A DNA stretch of 8,651 nucleotides from positions 1 through 8,651 of the forward strand of contig CAZWRL010000026.1 of assembly GCA_964636345.1 (NCBI GenBank). The letters run 5' to 3'. Source of the DNA: JBBTXJ01 sp964636345. GTDB taxonomy: Bacteria; Patescibacteriota; Patescibacteriia; Magasanikbacterales; JBBTXJ01. Position numbers and translations under genes: made by a program. The first letter of the stretch is position 1. Each line of letters starts with the position of its first letter. Positions 1-5,697 of the stretch are shown one piece after another. A model generated the notes under the pieces. The model saw only the letters and a program-made list of their open reading frames with translations, did no database searches and was not told where the DNA came from.

Positions 1-893
1 ACGCGGGTCTTGAATATATGACATCCGGCGGCAATAGCGCCGGGATCAAAGCGGCAAAAGAGCGTATGCTTAATGCGGTCATCGGCATCTTCGTATTATT
101 CGGCGGCTATGCTATTTTACACGCCATTAACCCAGCTCTCACGCGTTTTCAGGGTATTCAGATTTCCGCTTTAAAACGGGTACCTCTTGATTTAAAAGCC
201 ATGGAAGAATTTGCAAGCCCAGAAGATATTGGTGTAGAAGCACCTCTGCCTTTTGGCTTATTAAATGAAATCCCAGCTTTTAAACAAGGCGGGGCACCAT
301 GGGGACAGCTACCCTACGGTGCAACGGGAAAAATTTGCGGAGATCCTAGTAAAAACAACCCACCAGAGTGCAACTCTACTTTTGGCTATGCAGCATGCGG
401 TGTAACCAGCTTGGCTATGGTGTTAAAATATTTTAAGGAACCAGTTGATCCACGCGTGACTGCCGCGTATGCGATAGAAGTAGGCGCGCGCGGAAAAGTT
501 GGCACCAGCGTTGAATTTGTCACGAAAATAAAACAAAAATGGCCTGCGTATACAGGTAAGGCCATTAACAAAAAGCAAGCGTTGGCACTTCTTAAGCAAA
601 AAATTCCCATTATTGCCAGCACACCGAGGGTTGGTTCATGTTATAAAGAAGGCGGCCACTGGATTGTTCTGACAGGAATTGATGGAAGTGGCAATATTGG
701 TGTGAATGATCCGGGTGGAGGTAAAAAATGTCTCATACCAAATAAAAACGCGCTCAAGACGGAAGGGTTTTTTGTGGAGGAGGGATTCGCGCTTTTTGGC
801 ATGACACAAGCAAACTTCAATAAAATTCCCTTTTTGGGAGTTGTTGCTCCTACCGAAATATTACAGAAGGCCATGGCACAGCCCGTTTCTTGA
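1..893 (+). CDS. Membrane-anchored C39-like peptidase-domain protein (5' end missing)
   Basis: The frame is open to the left edge (the codons before the first ATG at 18 read A-G-L-E-Y), so the N-terminus lies outside the window and the ATG at 18 is probably internal. Counting from that ATG, residues 17-37 form one hydrophobic helix. The glycine-rich block before it and the INP after it resemble the TrbC/VirB2 pilin-like segments common in Patescibacteria. Residues about 100-265 look like a C39-type papain-fold peptidase: Cys127 in AACGVTSLAMVLKYF, His214 in GGHWIVLTG, and Asn230/Asp231 in VNDPGGG. Four more cysteines (107, 118, 208, 238) could form disulfides, which fits an extracytoplasmic domain. 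There is no adjacent ABC transporter or bacteriocin gene, so a leader-peptide processing role is not supported; cell-wall or secreted-protein cleavage is only a guess. It ends one base before radA. The domain call is fairly firm; substrate unknown. Confidence 0.8.
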   Translation, partial: AGLEYMTSGGNSAGIKAAKERMLNAVIGIFVLFGGYAILHAINPALTRFQGIQISALKRVPLDLKAMEEFASPEDIGVEAPLPFGLLNEIPAFKQGGAPWGQLPYGATGKICGDPSKNNPPECNSTFGYAACGVTSLAMVLKYFKEPVDPRVTAAYAIEVGARGKVGTSVEFVTKIKQKWPAYTGKAINKKQALALLKQKIPIIASTPRVGSCYKEGGHWIVLTGIDGSGNIGVNDPGGGKKCLIPNKNALKTEGFFVEEGFALFGMTQANFNKIPFLGVVAPTEILQKAMAQPVS

Positions 894-894
894 T

Positions 895-2232
895 ATGCCA
901 AAATCGAGCGTGGCGTACGTGTGCGCCAAATGTGACACCCAATTTATGAAATGGACGGGGCGGTGTTTGGAGTGTGGCGCGTGGGGCAGTGTGAGTGAAA
1001 TCATGATGAGCACGCCGTCGCCTGCCGAAAACAATCTGATTACTACGGCGCCTGTTCAACCAATCGCGCTCGCGTCTCTTTCCACACAAAACCTCTCCCG
1101 CCTTACCACCAACATTAATGAACTGGATGGTGTACTCGGTGGCGGTATCGTGCCAGGATCGCTCATTTTACTGGGCGGCGAACCCGGCATTGGAAAATCC
1201 ACCATCGCGTTGCAACTTGCCAAAAGCATTAACGGGGCATTGTATTTTTGCGGCGAAGAATCGCCGTCACAAATTGCCCTGCGAGCGAAACGCGTATCCG
1301 CCGACACGCTTCAATTGGTTGACACCATGCACGCTGAAGCTATTATTGCAACGATCTTTGCGCATAAACCGCCGCTTGCCATTATTGATTCCATTCAAAC
1401 ACTCCACACGGACGCTGTTTCCGGAGAGGCGGGCGGCATCGCGCAGATGCGCGCGTGCACCACACAGCTTCTCACCGCCGCCAAACAAACCAACACTGCC
1501 ATTCTCATGATTGGTCACGTCACCAAAGATGGCGCGCTCGCCGGCCCCAAAACATTGGAGCATTTGGTTGACACGGTTTTATATTTAGAAGGCGATCGTT
1601 TTCGTGAATATCGCCTGCTTCGCGCGGTGAAAAATCGTTTTGGTTCAACGGATGAAATTGGTATTTTTACGATGACTGAACGCGGCCTCTCCGAAGTGCA
1701 CAATCCCGGAGCGGCTTTTATTCAAGAACGCGGCGATGTGGTGCCCGGATCAGTGCTCACCTGTTTGATGGAAGGAACGCGCCCGCTCCTTGTAGAAATT
1801 CAGGCGCTCCTTACCAAAACTACCTTTGGCTATCCCCAACGGCGCGCCAGCGGTTTTGATTTAAATCGTCTCCAAATTTTAATCGCCATTTTGCAAAAAC
1901 GAAGCGGCCTCAATTTGGCGCCGTACGATATTCACATCAACGTAGTCGGCGGCATCACGGCGGATGAACCGGCCGCGGATCTTGGCGTGTGCCTTGCGAT
2001 TGCTTCCGCCTATAAAGACAAAACACTTTCACGTGAATTGGTTGCCTTTGGCGAGGTGGGTTTAGGCGGCGAGGTGCGGCCGGTGCGGCTCACGGAAAAA
2101 CGCGTGCGCGAATGCGCGCAACTTGGCATGCGACAGATTATTCTTCCCGCGCGCGCCGCCTTACCGGCCACGCCTACCGGCCTCTCGGTAACACCGGTTA
2201 AAAACCTGGAAGAATTGATTCTTAAGGCCTAA
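895..2232 (+). CDS. radA: DNA repair protein RadA/Sms
   Basis: A 445-residue protein of normal family length. RadA is a RecA-like ATPase that helps branch migration and processing of recombination intermediates. Visible in order: a four-cysteine zinc finger (Cys10, Cys13, Cys24, Cys27 in CAKC...CLEC); Walker A GGEPGIGKST at 94-103; a Walker B-like LAIIDS at 161-166; the RadA signature KNRFG at 246-250; and a C-terminal Lon-protease-like domain from about 270. In that domain the stretch DEPAADLG has alanine where Lon has its catalytic serine, as expected for RadA. The start at 895 is chosen because MPKSSVAYVC places the zinc finger as in known RadA proteins; a longer frame from 841 would overlap the upstream gene. 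The start is one base after the upstream stop and has no good SD, so translational coupling is likely. Confidence 0.97.
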   Translation: MPKSSVAYVCAKCDTQFMKWTGRCLECGAWGSVSEIMMSTPSPAENNLITTAPVQPIALASLSTQNLSRLTTNINELDGVLGGGIVPGSLILLGGEPGIGKSTIALQLAKSINGALYFCGEESPSQIALRAKRVSADTLQLVDTMHAEAIIATIFAHKPPLAIIDSIQTLHTDAVSGEAGGIAQMRACTTQLLTAAKQTNTAILMIGHVTKDGALAGPKTLEHLVDTVLYLEGDRFREYRLLRAVKNRFGSTDEIGIFTMTERGLSEVHNPGAAFIQERGDVVPGSVLTCLMEGTRPLLVEIQALLTKTTFGYPQRRASGFDLNRLQILIAILQKRSGLNLAPYDIHINVVGGITADEPAADLGVCLAIASAYKDKTLSRELVAFGEVGLGGEVRPVRLTEKRVRECAQLGMRQIILPARAALPATPTGLSVTPVKNLEELILKA

Positions 2233-2234
2233 AA

Positions 2235-2243
2235 TTATCCACA
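2235..2243 (+). promoter_or_regulatory. Perfect consensus DnaA box
   Basis: TTATCCACA matches the bacterial DnaA-box consensus at all nine positions. It lies two bases after the radA stop and 12 bases upstream of the -35 element of the next gene, a position where bound DnaA could affect that promoter. I saw no second perfect box in the window, so this is not an origin. A chance hit in a window this size is unlikely but possible. Confidence 0.45.
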
Positions 2244-2255
2244 TCCCGCTCCCTC

Positions 2256-2284
2256 TTGACAACAAAAGCCATCTCCTCTATACT
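2256..2284 (+). promoter_or_regulatory. Sigma70-type promoter of the small Arg-rich gene
   Basis: A perfect -35 TTGACA (2256-2261), a 17-base spacer and -10 TATACT (2279-2284, five of six consensus bases). Transcription should start near 2290. The -10 sits in a short inverted repeat, CTCTA-TAC-TAGAG (2276-2288), which could be an operator. It is the best-matching promoter in the window. Confidence 0.88.
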
Positions 2285-2289
2285 AGAGC

Positions 2290-2306
2290 TTCCGAGAAAA
2301 TCGGAA
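2290..2306 (+). promoter_or_regulatory. Stem-loop at the 5' end of the mRNA
   Basis: TTCCGA (2290-2295) pairs with TCGGAA (2301-2306) around a GAAAA loop. With the predicted start of transcription near 2290, the mRNA would begin with this hairpin, and the SD follows six bases later. A 5'-terminal hairpin can protect an mRNA from decay without covering the ribosome site; that role is inferred. Confidence 0.5.
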
Positions 2307-2311
2307 AGAAG

Positions 2312-2319
2312 AAAGGAGG
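2312..2319 (+). promoter_or_regulatory. Strong ribosome binding site for the small gene
   Basis: AAAGGAGG, near-perfect complementarity to the 16S rRNA tail, six bases before the ATG at 2326. It fixes the start codon, and it stands out because most other genes here have no SD. Confidence 0.9.
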
Positions 2320-2325
2320 ACCGCT

Positions 2326-2682
2326 ATGGAGAGACCAACGATCAGGGCGCGGGTGATCACCGTAGAAACCATGCGGGGCATGAGGATTCTTCGTGAGAAC
2401 CCGGTAGTACGTTCATGGGCCGGCGAGATGGTAGAAATCACCGTTGCTAGCGCCGAACTCAATGCGCGTCATGAGTTGATGGTAGAAGCAGTGTCGTGCC
2501 GCGGTGAGACACGAATCGTCCGCATTGCTGTATTCACCAACTTGACCGCGCAGGATATGGAGCGTCTCTACACCGCCGCGATTGACCGGATCAGCGATGT
2601 TTCTTCCGCGCTCAAGCGGCAGATGGCTCGCGCCACCGGCATCCCGACTCGTCGGGACGATGATTTCGCCCCACCCGCGTAA
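2326..2682 (+). CDS. Small arginine-rich protein of unknown function
   Basis: A 118-residue protein that I do not recognise. The start is set by the strong SD. It has no signal peptide, membrane helix or conserved cysteine pair (one Cys, residue 58). It has 17 arginines but one lysine (Lys97), against about 16 acidic residues, so it is near neutral overall. Residues 35-75 alternate in a way that suggests beta strands (VEITVASAEL, LMVEAVSC, RIVRIAVFTNL). Residues 74-105 look like an amphipathic helix, and the C-terminus (RRDDDFAPPA) looks disordered. Arginine codons include AGA, AGG and five CGG, unlike the CGC/CGT-heavy neighbours, which could mean a different origin or expression class. It is monocistronic, with its own promoter and terminator, and the control signals suggest high expression. 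Function unknown; the gene itself is well supported. Confidence 0.85.
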   Translation: MERPTIRARVITVETMRGMRILRENPVVRSWAGEMVEITVASAELNARHELMVEAVSCRGETRIVRIAVFTNLTAQDMERLYTAAIDRISDVSSALKRQMARATGIPTRRDDDFAPPA

Positions 2683-2705
2683 CCGAATCGCTCTTTTTCC
2701 CAAGC

Positions 2706-2738
2706 GCCCCATTGTTAATATACAGTGGGGCAATTTTT
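2706..2738 (+). terminator. Intrinsic terminator of the small gene
   Basis: GCCCCATTGT (2706-2715) pairs with ACAGTGGGGC (2722-2731) through ten pairs, one of them T-G, around a six-base loop, followed by AATTTTTATT. The T run overlaps the recG stop codon on the other strand. On the minus strand the hairpin is not followed by a T run, so it acts mainly for the + strand gene. Confidence 0.85.
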
Positions 2739-4746
2739 ATTCTAAATGCACCTCACGTTGCCACGTTTCAAAATAGGCGGCAACCGTGGGCCATCGCGCG
2801 AGTGTTGCATCTTTTTCAAAAAGCCATCGCGCGACATCGCGACTTTTTTGAATCAACACGCGATCCGTCAATCGCGCAAGTTTCAAATGCATCATACCGG
2901 ATTGCGCGGTGCCAAACACCTCGCCGGGGCCGCGCATTTCCAAGTCCTTTTCCGCGAGCACAAACCCGTTGCGTTCTTTTTCAAACAAACGCAGACGTTC
3001 CAAACTTTTTTCGCTATCGGTTTCGCTGAATACCAAACAATAGGACTGATGCTCCGCGCGCCCAACACGACCGCGGAACTGGTGCAACTGCGCGAGGCCG
3101 AATCGCTCCGCGCCTTCAAGCCACATCACGGTGGCGTTGGGCACATCAACCCCAACCTCAATCACCGATGTTGACACCAAAATATCCGTATCTCCCGCCG
3201 CGAATTTTTGCATCACCGCGTCTTTTTCTTTTCCTTTCATCCTGCCATGCAAATACGCCACACGAAGATCCTTGTATATGTCTTCAGATAATCGTTTATA
3301 CACATCCATCACCGCTTTCTTTTCCTCGCGAGCGCTCGGTTCAATCAACGGACAAATAACAAACGCCTGACGCCCCGCTTCAATCTGCTTTCGCGTAAAC
3401 GCGTATGCCTTCTCGCGATTGCGCGACTCCACCAAACGCGTGATGATGGGCCTTCGTCCCGGCGGCAATTCCGGAATAATGGAGAGATCCAAATCGCCAA
3501 ACACCGTGAGCGCGAACGAACGCGGGATGGGCGTTGCGGACATGGAAAGAAAATGGGGTGTGGCGCCGGTGGCACTTTTTTCTTTCAATAGGCGCCGTTG
3601 CTGGACTCCAAACCGATGCTGTTCATCAACAATCACCAGGCCTAACTTCTGCAATGTTACGTCTTCTTCCAGCAAGGCGTGTGTGCCAACAAGAATCTGT
3701 GCGTCAGGATTATTTTTTTGCGTGCGCGTCATAATGCCGATGGTCATCGTTTCACCAAATAATTTTCCCAATGTGCGTAGATGCTGTGCCGCGAGCACTT
3801 CGGTTGGCGCCATAATAACCGTTTGAAAACCGGAAAGCGCCGCGTTATACGCCGCGATGGCCGCAACCACCGTTTTGCCGGACCCAACATCCCCTTCAAG
3901 TAAACGATTCATTGGTTGTTCGCGTTCCATATCCTGCAGTATTTCCCACGCCGCCTTCTTTTGATGCGCTGTCAGCGTATACGGCAAGCGCGCCACAAAC
4001 GCGCGCACCTCATCCGCATGAAACGGAACGTGCGGCGCGCGCATCGCGCCCATAGCCGCACGGTTTGCCATGCCGAGCATCTGTACCAAAAGCAACTCAT
4101 CAAATTTTAATCGTGCTTCAGCGTGATGCAAAGCATCCGGTGAATCCGGAAAATGAAATTGCGTGATTGCCTCACGCACACCACACACATCGGCGCGATC
4201 ACGGATCTCATGAGGTAGCCATTCCCGAATATACTTCACGGCCGACAACGCTTGTTTCATTAAAAATCGCAATTGTTTTTGCGTCACCCCTTCGGTGGTC
4301 GGATACAACGGAATAATGCGCCCGGTGTTTGTTGCTTCACGCGACGCGCGCTCCCACATGGGCGATACCATCTGCACACCAAACACATCCTCTTTCACTT
4401 TGCCAGACAGCGAAAGCTCATCACCCTGATTCAATTGTTTACCAAGGTGCGGCTGGTTAAACCACACCACCCGCACGGAGCCGGAATCATCACGCACCAA
4501 CGCTTCGGTTAATACGCGACGCGTGCGCGGCGTGCGACGAGACGCAATAAGTTCAATCCTACCCCGCACCGTGGTCTCTTGCCCATCTTTCAAGGATGCA
4601 ATCGGCGAAACCGCGCGCCAATCCTCGTGACGAAATGGAAAATAGAACAATAAATCACGCACCGTTGTAATACCAAGCCGTTCCAATCGGCGGAGAAGCG
4701 CAATACCGACGGTCTTTAATGTTGAAACCGGCGTTGCAAGTTCCAT
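2737..4746 (-). CDS. recG: ATP-dependent DNA helicase RecG
   Basis: A 669-residue superfamily 2 helicase that remodels stalled forks and branched DNA, of normal family length. Numbering from the start at 4746: an N-terminal helical part and OB-fold wedge domain (about 50-150); Walker A GDVGSGKT at 285-292; DEQH box at 374-377; motif III SAT at 403-405; motif VI QFRGRVGR at 556-563; and the C-terminal translocation region with GPGEVFGTAQSG near 606-617. The start MELATPVSTL is preferred because the 14 residues added by the in-frame ATG at 4788 (GFFYLFRAG...) look untranslated; an ATG at 4758 is also possible. There is no SD. It lies downstream of tRNA-Arg on the same strand and converges with the small gene, its stop overlapping that gene's terminator T run. 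Confidence 0.97.
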   Translation of the reverse strand: MELATPVSTLKTVGIALLRRLERLGITTVRDLLFYFPFRHEDWRAVSPIASLKDGQETTVRGRIELIASRRTPRTRRVLTEALVRDDSGSVRVVWFNQPHLGKQLNQGDELSLSGKVKEDVFGVQMVSPMWERASREATNTGRIIPLYPTTEGVTQKQLRFLMKQALSAVKYIREWLPHEIRDRADVCGVREAITQFHFPDSPDALHHAEARLKFDELLLVQMLGMANRAAMGAMRAPHVPFHADEVRAFVARLPYTLTAHQKKAAWEILQDMEREQPMNRLLEGDVGSGKTVVAAIAAYNAALSGFQTVIMAPTEVLAAQHLRTLGKLFGETMTIGIMTRTQKNNPDAQILVGTHALLEEDVTLQKLGLVIVDEQHRFGVQQRRLLKEKSATGATPHFLSMSATPIPRSFALTVFGDLDLSIIPELPPGRRPIITRLVESRNREKAYAFTRKQIEAGRQAFVICPLIEPSAREEKKAVMDVYKRLSEDIYKDLRVAYLHGRMKGKEKDAVMQKFAAGDTDILVSTSVIEVGVDVPNATVMWLEGAERFGLAQLHQFRGRVGRAEHQSYCLVFSETDSEKSLERLRLFEKERNGFVLAEKDLEMRGPGEVFGTAQSGMMHLKLARLTDRVLIQKSRDVARWLFEKDATLARWPTVAAYFETWQREVHLE

Positions 4747-4753
4747 GTCATAG

Positions 4754-4782
4754 AGCATACCAGCGCGAAACAAATAAAAAAA
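4754..4782 (-). promoter_or_regulatory. Possible weak leaderless promoter for recG
   Basis: On the minus strand TATGCT (4759-4754) lies exactly seven bases before the ATG at 4746, the same spacing as at the lcp gene. The -35 region is only a T run (4782-4777), so the match is weak. recG may instead be read from the tRNA-Val promoter. Confidence 0.3.
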
Positions 4783-4818
4783 GCCCACGCCTTTGATCGC
4801 TCTGCCTCACGTCCTGTT

Positions 4819-4895
4819 TGGTGCGCCCGGCAGGATTTGAACCTACGACTTCCAGGTCCGCAACCTGGCGTTCTTCCGGGCTGAACTACGGGCGC
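4819..4895 (-). tRNA. tRNA-Arg, anticodon GCG, CCA encoded
   Basis: A complete cloverleaf on the minus strand: acceptor GCGCCCG/CGGGCGC; D stem GTTC/GAAC with loop AGCCCGGAA, which carries A20, an arginine identity base; anticodon stem CCAGG/CCTGG with loop TTGCGGA; five-base variable loop; T stem GTAGG/CCTGC with loop TTCAAAT; discriminator A73; and genome-encoded CCA (4821-4819). The anticodon GCG is at 4861-4859 and reads CGC and CGU. Most bacteria decode these codons with an ACG anticodon edited to inosine by TadA, so GCG is unusual. The 5' end is 11 bases after the stop of the membrane-protein gene, so it is probably cut out of a shared transcript. Confidence 0.95.
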
Positions 4896-4906
4896 ATGCA
4901 AGGGTC

Positions 4907-5485
4907 TTACAACTTGAAGACGCGAGCCATAAAATCCGTTACCGGCTCGTCATCTTCCTTCAGATTCTCACGCACGTAGGGTAACAAAATTTCACGAATT
5001 TGTAAAGGGTCTTGATCCTGAAGCGGAATCCCCAACCGTGGCACGGACCATAAGCGCGGCCGAAGATACAGCGATTGCACCTCACCGGGTTTATACACAA
5101 TCCAAAAATGATGGAGGTCGCGGTGCTTGAACATCTTGTTGCCAACCTGAATACCAGACGATGTAATAACACATTCAACCGTGGGCGGCTCGTGAAGATC
5201 GTACAAAAAATAAATCAGCGCAATCAGAATAATAATCACGCCAAAAATAAAATTGTTCGTGTAGAGGGAATAGATAACGAGCGCGGCGCCAATCAGCGCG
5301 GCAATCATGTACCATTTTTTGCTGCGCTCATGCCGCGGATATTCATCAAATTCCCAGCGCGCTAACACATCGTCATCTCCCTCACCCATCGGCTCTTCAA
5401 CCAGCTCCTCCGCAGATTCTTCCGCCGGTGTATCTTCCATCTCATCTTCTCTTAGTTCTATTTTTGATTCTTCATCCATACGCAT
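4907..5485 (-). CDS. Two-helix membrane protein with acidic N-terminus, unknown function
   Basis: A 192-residue protein. Residues 1-40 are strongly acidic (many Glu and Asp, few Lys or Arg) and probably disordered. Two adjacent membrane helices follow, about 58-75 and 79-96, with only a short turn (YTNN) between them, so both termini should be on the same side, probably the cytoplasm. Residues 102-172 look beta-rich and end in a helix (PLQIREILLPYV), which resembles the small PH-like domains found after paired helices in some bacterial membrane proteins; this is a shape-based guess. The start is uncertain: ATGs at 5485 and 5479 are both possible and neither has an SD. It lies between two tRNA genes on the same strand, 36 bases after tRNA-Val and 11 before tRNA-Arg. 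No function can be assigned. Confidence 0.85.
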   Translation of the reverse strand: MRMDEESKIELREDEMEDTPAEESAEELVEEPMGEGDDDVLARWEFDEYPRHERSKKWYMIAALIGAALVIYSLYTNNFIFGVIIILIALIYFLYDLHEPPTVECVITSSGIQVGNKMFKHRDLHHFWIVYKPGEVQSLYLRPRLWSVPRLGIPLQDQDPLQIREILLPYVRENLKEDDEPVTDFMARVFKL

Positions 5486-5521
5486 CTATGGTAGCACAAC
5501 GTCGCCAAAAACACACTTTCG

Positions 5522-5595
5522 TGGACGATGCTGGGCTCGAACCAGCGACCTCTGCAATGTGAATGCAGCGCTCTAACCAGCTGAGCTAATCGTCC
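5522..5595 (-). tRNA. tRNA-Val, anticodon CAC, no encoded CCA
   Basis: A perfect cloverleaf on the minus strand: acceptor GGACGAT/ATCGTCC; D stem GCTC/GAGC; anticodon stem CTGCA/TGCAG with loop TTCACAT; variable loop AGGTC; T stem GCTGG/CCAGC with loop TTCGAGC; discriminator A73. The anticodon CAC (5561-5559) reads GUG. The bases after A73 are CGA, so CCA must be added by the CCA-adding enzyme, unlike the tRNA-Arg gene downstream. It has its own promoter about 15 bases upstream. Confidence 0.96.
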
Positions 5596-5609
5596 AATCT
5601 GCACCCTCA

Positions 5610-5638
5610 AGAATAGCATTGGGGATAACATTCGTCAA
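5610..5638 (-). promoter_or_regulatory. Promoter of the tRNA-Val / membrane protein / tRNA-Arg / recG unit
   Basis: On the minus strand TTGACG (5638-5633), a 17-base spacer and TATTCT (5615-5610). The predicted start of transcription is near 5603, giving a short leader before the tRNA. All four genes downstream share this strand, and I see no convincing terminator between them. It diverges from the HAD promoter. Confidence 0.8.
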
Positions 5639-5643
5639 CGCTC

Positions 5644-5671
5644 TTGCGCGCCCGGACACACCTGCTAGAAT
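5644..5671 (+). promoter_or_regulatory. Extended -10 promoter of the HAD gene
   Basis: TTGCGC (5644-5649), a 16-base spacer, and TAGAAT (5666-5671) preceded by TGC, which is an extended -10 motif. It is separated from the divergent tRNA promoter by only five bases between the two -35 elements, so the two may share regulation. Confidence 0.7.
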
Positions 5672-5687
5672 ACCCACGCGCTATCAT

Positions 5688-5692
5688 GGAGG
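5688..5692 (+). promoter_or_regulatory. Ribosome binding site deciding the HAD start
   Basis: GGAGG lies five bases before the ATG at 5698. This favours 5698 over the ATG at 5686, which overlaps the SD itself. Confidence 0.75.
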
Positions 5693-5697
5693 AAGGC

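Noticed and set aside
1..893. Bacteriocin export or processing locus
   Set aside because: The C39-like domain has no ABC transporter or double-glycine leader peptide nearby; the next gene is radA.
841..894. Longer radA start at 841
   Set aside because: It would overlap the upstream gene by over 50 bases and add residues before the zinc finger that no RadA needs; the ATG at 895 matches the family.
2235..2325. Replication origin
   Set aside because: Only one DnaA box, no AT-rich unwinding region, and no dnaA, dnaN or rpmH nearby.
2746..3174. Plus-strand open frames inside recG
   Set aside because: They are antisense shadows of a clear recG reading frame, with no start signals or recognisable motifs.
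4776..4782. Terminator after tRNA-Arg (seven T on the minus strand)
   Set aside because: No stable stem precedes the T run; AAAG/CTTT pairing is broken at once by a G-G mismatch.
4747..4788. Longer recG start at 4788
   Set aside because: The added residues have no family counterpart, and the region reads as the tRNA trailer and possible promoter.
4716..4901. Minus-strand open frame through tRNA-Arg
   Set aside because: It is translated from the tRNA sequence; such frames over tRNAs are a common false gene call.
5307..5576. Plus-strand open frame ending in tRNA-Val (GRCWARTSDLC)
   Set aside because: It is the antisense of the acidic protein plus the tRNA, a known spurious pattern.
5644..5697. 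Longer HAD starts upstream of 5698
   Set aside because: The 5644 start lies in the -35 element and the 5686 ATG overlaps the SD; 5698 has a well-spaced SD.
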